NCBI RefSeq assembly: GCF_963678635.1
Contig: NC_087067.1
Span: 4,752,647 to 4,816,646, forward strand
Reading direction: 5' to 3'
DNA from: Symsagittifera roscoffensis
Taxonomy: Eukaryota; Xenacoelomorpha; Acoela; Convolutidae
DNA length: 64,000 nucleotides
The notes under the pieces were generated by a model. That model searched no databases. It was not told the DNA's origin and saw nothing but the letters and a program-made list of their open reading frames with translations. Shown piece by piece: positions 1 through 11,671 of this stretch (positions are counted from its first letter, which is position 1; every line of letters begins with the position of its first letter). The translations under genes and the position numbers were made by a program.

Positions 1-41
1 TTAGGAGGCGTCCCCCCCCCCCCCCCCAATACGCCTCTAAC
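1..41. repeat. short inverted repeat around a poly-C run
   Basis: An arm reading TTAGGAGGCGT is followed by 16 C residues and then the near-complement ACGCCTCTAA. This may be the tip of a foldback element cut off by the window edge, similar in style to the one at 9661-10092. Confidence 0.45.
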
Positions 42-3000
42 CTAATTATGTTGGTCTTAACTACCTTCACTGGAATTCCATGTATAAAATCCGATAAAAA
101 CTGAGTTATATTGTCAGTGTCAATAAAAGTGAAAAATCATCGATTTTAAATAATTTAAAACGGATTATGTTCAGGGGCGGATCTAGAATTTTATCGAGGG
201 GGCGGGTGCAGATTTTTTTTTTAAATGGAAAGTTTGTCGACATTTTTTTTTAAATCGACCAAACTGAGTGTCCAAGCGTTCCCAGAACACTAGCAGAGCA
301 TGTTTTGACAAAAAATTTTGCGCCGCAGGCAATTTATGAGCACTTTTTGAAAAGTTGACACTACAAAAATTGCGTTTCTTTGTCGCGCGTTCCACTGAAA
401 AATTAGTACCATACTGGCGCCAAAGTCATTTTGAGAAAAATTTTAGTTTTGTTCATCCAAAAAGAGATTTCTAAAAAATTACCAAAGGGGTGGATCCTTT
501 GGGTCAACAGGAGGTCGAATCCCAAAGGGGAAAAAGCATGCTAAAATTTCACTCTTTGTCAATTTCATTGTTTTTCATTCTTTGGCATGCTAAAACTTTC
601 CTGGCCACAGGGCTTTTAAAAGTAAATTTTGACTTTTTTCATGCAAAATTGTGTACCACATTTATTCATAAGACTGAGTCCAGAGAAAAAAAATTGAGTG
701 TTTTAGCAGTTTTAGCATTGAGCGGTTAAAGCAAGAAAATATGTTTTAGTTTCATCGGAAAAACTTTATCTAAGCCGTGAATCAGCAAGATTTTTCTCAA
801 AAAATCTGTCTTAAAGTCTCCATTTTTTAACGCTTCCTTGGCTGAAAGAAGTTGTTTTTTAATGTATAAAAACTTCTTCTGCAAAATTTTGAAATCTTTT
901 AAGCCTTTTTCTAGTTTTTTTCATCGTATTAAGCGGAAAGAAAAAACAACTTGCTTAAAAAAAGAGTTTTTTCCATGGAACTTTTTGGAACTTTTTTGCT
1001 GGTTTTTCTTTTTTTTGTTATCCACGCAAATTTAGGGAACACAAAACATCATCGGAACGGGTCAAATGATATATTACAATGAAACCCTTTCAGTCTTAAT
1101 TTGAATTAGATAAAAAATCTTCAAAAATTTACAAATAAATTTTTAATCAGACTGCTTGTTTAAAGGCGATGTTTTGAGAGATCCGATCTCCCTTAAGAGA
1201 CCTCATGAAAAAAAAATGTTTCGTTTTTTATCGTAGTGCGATGAGAGCATCCTTCTGAAATCCTAAAATTTAAGCATATTCGATTATTTAACTGAGTTAG
1301 TCATATTCGACGACAACTTTTTAAAAATTAAAAGAACAAAAATTCTAGTTTTGAAGATTTTTTTAAAAATTTTTCTCATATTCAAAGAAGACGCTCAAAA
1401 ACTTATATCGAAAAATGCTCACTTCAGCATTTGGTAAAAACTGTATTGCCCTCTTTTTGGCCTGTTTGCTCGCCTTTTTTGCTGGAAATTAGACTAAATA
1501 TCAAATGTTTGCTGCCGGTTTTTCTCGACATAGTGAACAAAATATTTTTGGTTTGTTTCTAAAATGTTTGAATCAGGACGAAAAATACTCTAAATTGATG
1601 TATCGCTCGATTCATTGTGAATATTATCTGCCCTACTTCATTTCGTTCAAACAAGTAGAACATATCAAAAATCATGATTTCTCTCCACTTCCAGTGGAGG
1701 TTTGGAAACCAAGCAATTTTAGCTGACACTCCCAAGTTGCCGGAAAATTGGAGACTTGGTATTTTGAAATACTTATTCCGTTTTGAACAATTTTTGGAGC
1801 CAAGGAAGCGCTAAATTAAGCTTTTGCGTTATTATAATAGCCTACATAATTGCCAGAATTAGCTCAAAATCAGAAGAACCGCAGAAAATGTTCAATCGTT
1901 TTTTCTCTTAACTGAAAATAATTTTTCAAACATCTTTTGTTTATCGAAATTTAAGAATAAAAAAGGCTATAACATGATACATCCGTCATCTTTTTTTAAT
2001 ACAAACCGTATTTTTAGACATTTTTCGACAGCAAATACACGAGTGGGTGGGTGAGCAGGAAAATCAGAGAGAAGAGGATATATGTGGTATGAAAAAATAT
2101 GGAATTATTTGGGGAGTGATTGTCGGAAGTGTGCATTGGGTTCAAAAATTGACAAAACTCTGCTCCTGCTAACACGTCTGAAAGGGTTGAATACGATATG
2201 CACTTGAACATCTATAGCTTTTTTGAGGCTCGAAACTGTGAATACTACGCAAACTTTACCATTTATAGCCCTCAAACAGTGATGGGAACAAAAAAAATCC
2301 AGTTTTTTAGCGATTAAGTAATTTTGTTGATATAGAGTAAGATAAGTTTCTTTTTGGCAGTTTAAAGATAAAACGACAGCTAGATTGACATTTATGAGGA
2401 AGGATCGACGGTTACTGTGCAAGTACCACACAAATAAAAATAAATTTAAAAAACTTCCTTTTTTCTCAAATTGTGTCGTGTTTTGTCCGTAGTGCGACAA
2501 GAGGAGCTTAAAAAACTTAGAAATTCGGCATTTTTTATATTAAGAGTAAATTAGACATATTAGACACAAGCTTTTTTCGAACAAAAAATTGAAAGAAAAA
2601 CAATAAAATCCAAAATACTTGATTTCTGATTTTTTTCTTGAAAAAAGGTGTTCAAAAATTTTTTGAACAAAAAATGGAAAGAAAACAATAAAAACCAAAA
2701 TATTTGAATTCTGATTTTTTTTGAAAAAGGTGCTTAAAAAATTGTTTTCGCTTCTTGATCAAAATTTCTATTTCGTATTATAAAAATGCTCGCTTGCTTT
2801 ATTCGCTCGAAATTTTACTTGAAGAAGATTGAAAAAATCTAACCCGCTTTATTTCGACACCAAGAAAAATTTTTAAAAAGTTTTAAATTTTGTCCGAATC
2901 ACGACTGAAAGGGTTTCAAAATGATATCATTCAACCCATAGCGATGGTTTTTGTGGTACCTGATTTTGCGTACAAAACTAATAAAACCAAGCTTCCCGAA

Positions 3001-3062
3001 TATGGAAATATCGAACTGGATTATACTTAAAGCCGCTATTTCGTTGTTAATGAAATAATTAC
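42..3062. other. gene-free AT-rich stretch
   Basis: No open frame here shows a recognisable domain or exon-like boundaries. The sequence is A/T homopolymer-rich. Later exons of the LASP-type gene (more nebulin repeats, perhaps an SH3 domain) would lie on the minus strand in this direction, but I could not find one, so they may be beyond the window. Confidence 0.5.
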
Positions 3063-3212
3063 CTTTGATCTTTTCTTGGAATTCTTTGTGGTACTCGATG
3101 TTGCTGACATTCTGTTGTTGTTGTCGCAGTCGTACTGATTCGGGGTCGTCTGCAATCGTCGAGTGTTCTGGCTTTGGATAGTGTGCAGTACAGTAGGGCT
3201 GCTTGTTGAACC
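3063..3212 (-). CDS. LASP/LIM-nebulin gene, exon 2
   Basis: This exon completes the LIM domain begun at 3945 and enters the first nebulin-like repeat. It begins after an AAATAG acceptor, in phase 1, with GFNKQPYCTAHYPK, which supplies the last two zinc ligands (Cys53, His56 of the joined protein). A linker with ADDPESVRLRQQQQ follows, then SNIEYHKEFQEKIKG, the actin-binding nebulin repeat pattern. It ends in phase 1 before a GTAATT donor. LASP proteins tether actin filaments at adhesions and cell edges through LIM, nebulin repeats and, in many members, a C-terminal SH3 domain. The remaining exons were not found. Family call rests on motif order seen in the sequence; function is from family knowledge. 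Confidence 0.88.
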
Positions 3213-3809
3213 CTATTTGGGCAACAATTTTTATTTCAGTTTTAAAAGTTGTTAATATTTTGCGCCCCCCCCCCACCTACAACTTTTTATAATTGAATTT
3301 TCTGCTCACATTGTCCGATTGTTACAATAATTGTTAGACCATGAGAACCATATTTGGTGTTCGTTCATATTTAACCTTGCAAAATTACTCGTTGCACCAC
3401 AAAATTGATGCTTTTGCGAGGTGAGGAAAAAAGAGCCAAGAATTTTTGAAAAAGTGATCTTGATAATATACAGTTCATTTTTTTCAATCATTTTCAGGGT
3501 TCTTTGATTGTTAATAAGCATCCAAAATAATCAATATTGCGAAGCTCCTGTTGGTATACACGGAAACGCTTTGGGACCGAAAATAATGCAATAATATTAT
3601 AAATTTTAAAAAGTCTGGAAGTAAGAAAAGTTAAAAAGAAGCTCGGAATTAAAAGACATCTTAAGTCCCACACACATTTTTCACTTCATCATTTGTTGTC
3701 TCTGTGAACCTATCTGAACCTATTTTTTGGCGTTAGAAAAATTAATTTTCAAATAGCCGAACTAATTTTTTAAAAAAAGGTTTAAAAAAGTAGCTTTGAA
3801 TGTTGTTAC

Positions 3810-3945
3810 CTTTGAAGGTTTTCAAGTTCAAGGATGTACCACACGAAGTACATTTGAAGCAGGTCTTGTGCCAGAATTTGTCCAGAATATTAAGTTTTTC
3901 CACCGGATAAACGGATTTATAGCACCGGGCGCAGGGCGGATTCAT
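3810..3945 (-). CDS. LASP/LIM-nebulin gene, first coding exon
   Basis: The exon starts at the ATG at 3945 and encodes [17 protein letters not shown] and then [11 protein letters not shown], the first zinc finger and start of the second finger of a LIM domain. Ligands seen are Cys5, Cys8, His26, Cys29, Cys32 and Cys35. It ends in phase 1 at a GTAACA donor, and the split glycine codon is completed exactly by the exon at 3212. The ATG followed by MNP and CxxC is the usual LASP-family start. The intervening intron (3213-3809) is about 0.6 kb. Reading past the donor gives a meaningless tail, supporting splicing. LIM-nebulin proteins are metazoan, which helps place the organism. Confidence 0.9.
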
Positions 3946-5420
3946 GACTAATAAAACGACAGGCTGAACCCAAATTAACTCTTTGTACTAACTTATATAA
4001 TAACTACCAATCGAGATAAGTTTGAAATCCTCGACGTGTCAGGGAAAATTAGTTTAGTCCAAAGAAGGAAGTTTGTTTGTTAAGTCCAGATCTGTAAATT
4101 AAGCCAAAATGTTGTCACTTTGAAAACCTGGATACTTAAAGGTTTGTAAAATTGGAACAGGATAACAAATATATTGCGGTAAAATAACGGGTTCTCGAAT
4201 CTCACTGTAATTTCACTGTCACAAGTTGCCAAAAATACTCCCAGAATAGCAAAACCAATTTGTATATGTCGGACCTGGTTTTATATAACGTTTGGGAAAA
4301 GCAAACTATTAGGTTTTATAATGCGAATTTCAAACAAATCAAAGTCGTTTTAGAATCCGATATCCCAAATAAAAGAATAACTTCTGTAACTCGAAATAAT
4401 AAGCAAAATTCTCAGTGGTGTCGGCCTTTTTCTGTCCTTCGAAGACAATTTATCCCAAGGGAAGAGGTCTAATTTATACAGTTAAACAGCAGAATCAAAA
4501 GAACTTGAAGAAACTTGATTCAAACTCTTAAAGAAACGGTGGACTTGTTTAAGGAAAAGACTTTAAATATAACTTTAGGTCTGTTTTAATTTAGTTGCAA
4601 TATAAAGGGGGCAGGCCTAGCTCTCTAATGGTAAAAGGGGAACCACGCACGGACGGACCATTACAAAGTACAGTTTAAATACTCTTTCAGTCTTCAGTAA
4701 AGTAAAAGAACAATTGGTTCACCATTCAAATCTGAAACATACAGAAAGCAATTTGGTCGGTTTGAGTAATGGCGAATCGACCAAACACGTTGCAACGAGA
4801 ATCCGAAGTTCTTTAAAAGTAATTTAGCTTGTTTTCATGACTATGAATGTTATTTATGTACGCCACTATACCGCTAAAATCAACGGTCTATCTGACTTGA
4901 CAAAAACAAACCTTGTTTCAATTTTTAACCAAAAATCTGCCAACATTGAAAATGCAAAAAGTGCCGATGATTGCGATCAGCCAAAAAAGTCCAAGAAAAA
5001 CCAAAGACATTTCTGGAAATCAAGAAAAGACCAAAAACGCCATTTTTTAAAAGAAATTTTCTAATAACAAGTTTTTTCTTGAGATTTTCAATGAATTCTA
5101 CTCAAATGATGTTCAAGGAAAGGCATGATTTTGGCATTTGCCGATCATTCATTCAGAAAAACTTGAGCAGAAGTAGCGCAAAAGTTTTATTTTGACTGAG
5201 AAGAATGACTTAGGCCGCGGCATCACATAATTGCAAAAAATAATACTGTACGGCTAATATAATAATTTGAAATATGCTGGAACAGAATGAAATAAGTAGG
5301 AGCAATCTGTTAATTTTAAGCAATTTTTGCGAGCAAATTTGATTATTTTTTGGTGACCTCGATGCAGTTTTTTTCGAAAAAATATGCTTTTGCATGCAAA
5401 TTTTGTCTGAAATATAAAGA
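3946..5420. other. region upstream of the LASP-type gene, no gene recognised
   Basis: This would hold the promoter and 5' UTR of the minus-strand LASP gene. I see no diagnostic core promoter element and no convincing exon; short open frames here are AT-biased and unrecognisable. Confidence 0.4.
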
Positions 5421-5620
5421 GTTGCAAAAAGTTCGGACAGACAGAATTAATTAAAAAGAGCAATCGTACCATTTTGACAGATTTTTGCATGCAATTTGTT
5501 TTTTCATGCAACCTTGAGACACAAAATCGGATGAAAAATTAGATTTTGCATGCAAAAATTTTCCAAAATAGGTCAATTGCTCTTTTTAATTAATTTTGTC
5601 TGTCCGAACTTTTTGCTACT
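5421..5620. mobile_element. MITE-like inverted-repeat element, copy 1
   Basis: The left end reads GCAAAAAGTTCGGACAGAC followed by AATTAATTAAAAAGAGCAAT, and the right end is its reverse complement (ATTGCTCTTTTTAATTAATT, then GTCTGTCCGAACTTTTTGC). The internal part is short and contains TGCATGCAAA palindromes. No coding capacity. A second, shorter copy follows 12 bases later. Confidence 0.75.
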
Positions 5621-5631
5621 AAATATATAAT

Positions 5632-5769
5632 TAGTAGCAAAAAGTTCGGACAGACAAATTTATTTGAAAAGAGCAACTGACCTAAAATTTCAATTTTGCA
5701 TGCAAAAGTTGCTCAAAATTGGCATATTGCTCTTTTTAATTAGTTCTGTCTGTTCCAATTTTCGCTACT
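5632..5769. mobile_element. MITE-like inverted-repeat element, copy 2
   Basis: It has the same terminal sequence as copy 1 (TAGTAGCAAAAAGTTCGG at left, slightly diverged TCCAATTTTCGCTACT at right) and the same GAGCAA / TTGCTC subterminal pair. With copy 1 it forms a nearly continuous palindromic tract of about 350 bases. Confidence 0.7.
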
Positions 5770-7459
5770 TTTTACAAATGCTCGAACTGTCCAAATGGTC
5801 GTGAGCTTTTTTCTGCGCGACAGCGACTTAAACTCCTGGTCGCAAAATAAGGAAAAACATGGATAGCTCTGCGACAATAATGTTCTGCAGGTTTTAGTGA
5901 TTTGTTGTTTCTAACGTGGCGTACCCAATGCATTTTGGAGATTTTTGATTACCAGCGTCATTGTATTTTTGTGAAATAGTTTCCTGGATTGCAAAAATTT
6001 TAAAAATTTTGTGCAAAAGTAATTTTTTGAGCTCTTGAAATAAAATTTTTGTGGTTTTTGTTGTTTAATACAATTAAAACTGTACCAGAAATTTTTTTTT
6101 AAATAAATTAAACGTTATAGATTTAAAAGCGTTTGTCTTTGACTTACCCGTTACCTTTTTTTCAGGATATGTTAAGAAAAATACGCCGCAGAAAAAAAAA
6201 TCGTCTGATTACTGATGGTAACGCACACCTCAACTTGTTTTAACCAAGCAGGTATAAAAAAATATAACGCAAAATCGTTCACGTTTTCTGCCACTGCCTT
6301 TGCTAATAAATAATATGTCCGTACGCACATTGGAAGCAATCTCTTTTTACAATACGTAAAAGGATGCAAAAAATGGGAAAAGGAAAAAGCGACCGACTTT
6401 TTTTTCTAGCTTAGAACTAGAGGTATACTTATCCATCTATGTGCTCCAACGTACGAGAAAATAGACCGTGTCATTGCGTTGAAAAAAAATCACCAAGCTA
6501 TATCATGGAAAAAAATTGTGCGCCGTTGAAGCGGAAAACAGAAAAGTAAACAATGCCAAGCTAAACATGGTGGTATTTTAAAACATAGTGTGGAAATAGT
6601 TTTATTATAAATCTCAGCAGACAAATAAATGGTTCAACAATAGTTTTGTTTGGTTAATCATAACCGGCTTTGTGAGGTCCTAATGGAAAAAAGGGATCTC
6701 TTTAACTATATTTCCCCCTCTTGCATAAGGGGGATTCGTAGTTAGATGAAAAAATTCCGCATATGCTCAACGTCTGATGTCGTGCTTAAGCGCTTTTATT
6801 TGGAAGGTTATTCATCACTTGTTACAAGGCATGGATCTAGGATTATATTGGCAGGTTTTGAAAGGGTTTGACTAAAAAAAAGCAATCAAGTTCCCCTCAA
6901 TTAGAATTTAACGGCAACGAAAACTCTTTTGAGAAATTTTGTTACAAATAGTACTAAGTACAATATTGCTAAATGGCGACTCGTTCGGTGGTTGGCGAGG
7001 GGTGAAATTAGAAAAAAGTAAAGAAGTATCAGTTGTGAGAAATTTGGATAACGTACCGAAAGCTTCGAGTCAACTTAACACTTATTTTTGATAAATGTCC
7101 CAAAATAGTCTGTCTCGCAATGGTTTCTGTTGATTAGGTTATGATTGCTCATGAAGATTTGGAAATATCTAGTTAGGTTTCGATATTGATACGACACATG
7201 GTATATGTACTGATTTGATGTATAGAAAGAATGTATATGCGTTTTGCTTGATTTGGTGTCATGCGAAAGATTCTTTTGTGTGTTAGAGCGTCAGAGCTTA
7301 CTATTTCGAATTGAAAGATTCAAATAGATAGCAGAATTTAAATGGTCTGTTACACATATCCGATATGTCAAACTTATATTATATTTCCGTAATATTATGA
7401 CGTTAGAATTTCAAAAACAAGACGTAATTCAATTATCCGATTCCAACTTAGCCGACTCT
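5770..7459. other. gene-free stretch
   Basis: No recognisable gene. A possible acceptor (TTTTTTTCAG, ending near 6166) precedes a short basic open frame, but no partner exon could be assigned. Confidence 0.35.
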
Positions 7460-7600
7460 CGGTTTAAGGCCACCGGTGGGCGCGCTATACGCGCCGCCAC
7501 TTAGCGGCGATAACCGGCTTTAATGTTCATATAGAGTCCTACCCTCTGTTGGCAAGCTCGCAGCACGTTGGCGCCACCGCGGCGATCCGCCTTCAATTGG
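7455..7600. other. GC-rich island with short palindromes
   Basis: In otherwise AT-rich DNA this segment is CpG-rich and contains GGGCGCGCTATACGCGCC, GCCGCCACTTAGCGGC and an outer pair TTTAAGGCCACCGG / CCGGCTTTAA. It has no clear open frame. It could be a regulatory CpG cluster or the remains of a small hairpin element. Confidence 0.4.
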
Positions 7601-7819
7601 ACAGTAGAGCATCTGTTAAACGAATGGTAGTAATAAGATCTTAGTCCTACTTTTGAATTATGTCGGATGTTGGACATAGTAAAGCTGTTTTAAGGATGTT
7701 TGCAGCACTTTTTGGTTTTCCGGATGTTTGCCATATCGGATACTTTTACGGTACCCGAAATTGAAACAATCTGAATAAAACATCTAGGAAACCAGACTAC
7801 TTGTTTCGACTGCCTTTTC

Positions 7820-9085
7820 AATTGTCTCAAAATTTCGCTTAAGTTTGATAAATTTCCATTTGTGCGTTTTGGCACCTAAAAGCAAGAACCAAGTAATATA
7901 ATTGATCCAGGTATCAAAAAGAGCGAGGGCATCTCTAAAGTCAGTAACATTTTATCAGGTCAACTTCGAAATTTTTCAAAAAACAATATTGGAGTTTTTC
8001 ATAAAAGTACCCGAAGGATACCAATGGAACGAGCAACTTTAAATTGACTATTTTGATAAAACTCTCAAAAAATGCCTGTTTAGTCAACTTGACAAAATTT
8101 TTTGTGGCAACTTGGCTAGAATTGCGAAGCCTGTAGCGCCTGATTCCCAGTTCGAGATCACATTTTTAGGTCGATGTATCGTCATTAATGAAAGCGAAAA
8201 AAGTTTGGGTTAAAAATGCTAGTCACACAAATTTGCAACATAGAAAATGACTTCGTCAGTTTTTATTTTCAAGTATGTCCTGATATTTTTTAACTATTTT
8301 TTATGCGCAAAGTGAATATTGCACACGAACAAATATTTTCCAATGTTTTTATGTGCACAACGTGGTCCAGGAAACACGGATTATTTATCCATTTCTCTCT
8401 GTTTATTGTTTTGAAACTGCTCTGACGCCGTTTTTTTGTATATCACATTTTTCAAGGGTCTCAAATTTTTGCTTAAATTTGATAAATTTCCAACTTTTGC
8501 TTTTTGGCATCTCAAATCAAGAAACAAGTGATATAATTGATCCAGGTAGCAAAAAAGAGCGAGGACATCTTTAAAGTCAGTAGGAGTTTATCAAGCCCAC
8601 TTCGAAGTATCAAAAAACATCAGTGGTGTTTTTCATAAAAGAACCTGAAGAATACCAACGGAACCAGCAACTTTAAAATGACTACTTTGATAAAATGCTC
8701 GAAAAATGCCAATTTAGCCAAACTGGCAAAAATATTCTACGCCAACTTGGCTAAAATTGCGAAGCATGTAGCGGCAGATTCCCAGTTCGAGGTCCCAGTT
8801 TAAGTTCGATGTATCGTTAATAATGAAAGAGAAAAAGGGTTGGGTTAAAATGCTAGACATACAACTTTAAAACATGGAAACTGCCTTGCTCGCATTTCTT
8901 TTTTTTCGAAACTCTCCAAATTGTTTTTAACTTTTTTATGCGCAAAGTGAATATTGCGCACGAAAAAACAATTTCCAATATTTTTACGTGCATAACGTGG
9001 TCCAGGAAACACAAAAGTCGGATTATTCAATCATTTCTCTGAAAATATTCTTTTCGAAATTGCTCCAACGCCATTTTTTTTTGTT
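7820..9085. repeat. tandem duplication, two diverged copies of about 0.63 kb
   Basis: The segment beginning TTTGATAAATTTCCA near 7842 recurs near 8477, and both run in parallel through ATATAATTGATCCAGGTA, AACGTGGTCCAGGAAACAC and ACGCC to about 8445 and 9085. The copies differ by many substitutions and small indels, so the duplication is old. No coding content recognised. Confidence 0.8.
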
Positions 9086-9348
9086 TTTCCTGTTTATGTA
9101 TACTTGATTTGATCAATGGTATTTATATTTTATGTCTGGTACTTAAGTCATATGTGTAAGACAACTTTAGGGCAATTCAAGTTGTTTCCACTGCATTGTA
9201 AATGCAAGACAGTCAAACTTTTGGTGACTCTGGTTTTGATTTTACCAAACACTTTGTCACTTGTGTTCGGGTACGAACGCAACCCAAAAATTTAAGAAGA
9301 AATCAATTTTACAAAAAGAACACCATTTTGGTTTATGGAACAAGGCTA

Positions 9349-9570
9349 ACCTCCAACGAAGTTTCATAGATAATAATTGAATATAATGGATTTTTGTTGA
9401 CTAAAATGTTGTCTATATAATCGATTATCATGGCAAATTTAGACAACGTAATGGATTTTTAATCAAATTTAATCTATTATTTTCGAAAAACGGAAACAAC
9501 TTAAATTCCATTGTAATTGATTTTAATCTTTTTTTGTTTTCAATTTAATTGATTGTTTTTTGTAAATGAA
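9349..9570. repeat. TAAT/ATTA-rich array with a family terminus
   Basis: The tract is dense in degenerate units such as TATAATCGATTATCATGG and TAATTGATTTTAAT. Its left edge, ACCTCCA at 9349, lies 25 bases before TAATTGA, the same geometry as the ACCCGCA termini at 19437, 32362, 42181, 43802 and 46372. The heptamer here matches in 5 of 7 positions, so membership is probable but not certain. Confidence 0.5.
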
Positions 9571-9660
9571 ATCCTTGAAAATTGGTTAAGTTTTGTAAAC
9601 AATGACTCTACTTTTTGCAACTTTCTGCAAAACGCCCCCCCCCCCACGTCCCCCACGTCC

Positions 9661-10092
9661 CAATTTCATTTTTTTCAATCGCGTTTATGAAAATTTTTAT
9701 AAAGTGAAGTATTTTTGTTATAATTTGTTTGAGTTTTTCAGCCAAATCCGTGTTTAAACTCAAACCAGCCCCTCCCCAGCCGTTTACCACACTCCAATTA
9801 AACATTAAACACCCCCATCGGGATATGTAACTATGTAGTACCGGTAGACGTGAGGGGGTCTACCCCACAAACCCCCCCCCCCCCCCCTTAACCCCCATGA
9901 TTACCTGTACTACATAGTTACGTGTCCCAGTGGGGGTGTTTAATGTTTAGTTGGGATGTGGTAAACGGCTGGGGAGGGGGTAGTTTGAGGTTGAACGCGG
10001 ATTTGGCGAAAAAAAAGCAAAGAAAAATTATTGCAAAAATACGTCACTTTATATAATTTTTCACAAATGCGATTGAAAAAAAAATGAAATTT
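9661..10092. mobile_element. foldback element with long inverted arms
   Basis: The left arm (about 9661-9842) starts AATTTCATTTTTTTCAATCG and ends AACTATGTAGTAC; the right arm (about 9906-10092) is its diverged reverse complement, from GTACTACATAGTTACG to CGATTGAAAAAAAAATGAAATT. The loop (about 63 bases) contains a run of 16 C. The arms could form a hairpin of about 180 base pairs. No transposase is encoded, so it would be non-autonomous. Confidence 0.8.
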
Positions 10093-10214
10093 AGCGAGAG
10101 AGCAAAATAACCAACTTAAAATTAACCTTATTATGAAAAATTGAATACAGCAAACCGAAATTTTTTAATAGATGGATTATAATCCACTATAATTGACAAA
10201 ACTACTGTGCCAAC

Positions 10215-10342
10215 AAAAATCCATTTAACGCATTTGAACGAGGAATTCGCGGAAACTCTATTAAACTTGCCTCTGGATTCAACTGACCGACAGACACTAA
10301 ATTGTGCGCCTATCCAGTGCATAGTTTGGCCTCGTAATGAAA
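10215..10342. repeat. 3' half of a small inverted-repeat element (CATTACGAGG family)
   Basis: The segment ending GCATAGTTTGGCCTCGTAATG matches the ends of the elements at 27787-27962 and 30357-30538, including the internal GCGCCTATCCAGTGCATAG. The left end is not clear. A short open frame across it looks incidental. Confidence 0.5.
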
Positions 10343-11559
10343 ATCGAATTAAATTTTATATTCGCGAAGCTGAAAATATCAACGCCTTGAGTTCAAATTA
10401 ATAAAGATATTCATTCATCAAGTTCTGTCTGGTTGAGGAACAATGAAAACTATTTGTTCACTGTCTATCAAAGGTTTGTAATCAGTCAACATATTTTTTC
10501 AAATTAAACAGAGGCTAGGCTGACTTGTCAGACCAAAGAAAGCAGTTCATATGTTCCAGGCACGAGAGATTTTGAAAAACTCAAAATCAATTAAGCTAAA
10601 AGGTTGCGTAAGATTAACAGTTTTCACAATGATGAGACAAAAGCGTCTTTGAAAAAAAAGGTAAAACAATGATACATAAAAAACACTAGTTTGCTAAAAA
10701 AAAACGTAAGAAAACAGCCCAGGTTTGTCAGATAAGTCGCCACATACGTTGCAGAACTTGGAAAAATTGCCACAAAAAAAAACAAAATAGCAATGACTCA
10801 AAAAATCTGCTATTGTGAAAAAATGACAAGAACATCAACAAATGCCACTGAAAAAATACTCTCAAAAAGTGTTTTGTTGATTTTAAAAATGAAACTTATG
10901 GCCAAATTTTATTTTGGTCATGCTAAAGATGACCAATTTCATCAAATCCATTGTCAAATGGCGCCGCGATCTTTTCGTTTCGAGATCAACTTTGCTCCGT
11001 TACAAACGAATATGACAAAACAATCTTTGAAATGTCATTTCTAGCATTCTTTTTAATATAGAACTTTATTGTTTGAAATTTAAAGGTCGTTTGTTCTCTT
11101 TAAGTATCTCTTATGTTATAATGAAGTTATAAAGTTCTTGAGTTCTTAAATGCTGTGCTAAAATTTCGCACCATTTATCTGGAAGAAGTAACAACTTTTT
11201 CAAAAATTAAAAATTATCTAACTAGTAGTTTGCAGTTTTTAAGAGCTGTTAATTGTGGTACGAGAAACAGTGCGCAAAAAGAAACACTAATTAAAACATT
11301 TACGCCAATTATCTTTCCTAAATTTCATAAATGTTAGAATGCTATTTCCATGTAAAATTCCATTTTAAAAAATGTTAGCTAATATAAGAACGAAAAAATT
11401 ACAAAAATGAATAAAGTTATTTTTCTAATTCTTACTCAGTCACAAATTACCCGAAGCCTTACCATTGAATCTTGAATTTTGATTTTTTTTATTATTGCAA
11501 TCTTCTGTTCATAAAACGAATTTCTTATCATCTCTTGGACGCGTGTTTTCAACTTATCT
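10343..11559. other. gene-free stretch upstream of the pseudo-GTPase gene
   Basis: No recognisable gene; AT-rich sequence only. It would include the promoter and 5' UTR of the plus-strand gene starting at 11560 if that ATG is the true start. Confidence 0.35.
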
Positions 11560-11671
11560 ATGGCCTTCAATCCGGACATAGTGCTGATTGGAGACCCACA
11601 GGTGTGTGAACAGTTCTGCCAGACTCTGGGAGTAGACCCAGTCAAGAATTACCTCCAGATATCCGTCAAAG
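11560..11671 (+). CDS. Ras-like pseudo-GTPase, exon 1 (predicted)
   Basis: The first of five exons whose phases fit exactly (112+137+127+161+126 nt = 220 codons plus stop). It starts at ATG 11560 and ends in phase 1 before a GTGAGA donor. It encodes MAFNPDIVLIGDPQVCEQF, which has the beta-strand plus glycine of a GTPase G1 region. The P-loop pattern GxxxxGK[S/T] reads G11-DPQV-C16-E17-Q18, so the glycine, lysine and serine/threonine that bind phosphate are all missing. Higher GC than the flanks supports coding. The upstream sequence has no obvious acceptor, so I take the ATG as the start. The nearest family resemblance I can recall is the Ras superfamily or the pseudo-GTPase domains of p190RhoGAP; the assignment is inference. 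Confidence 0.6.
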
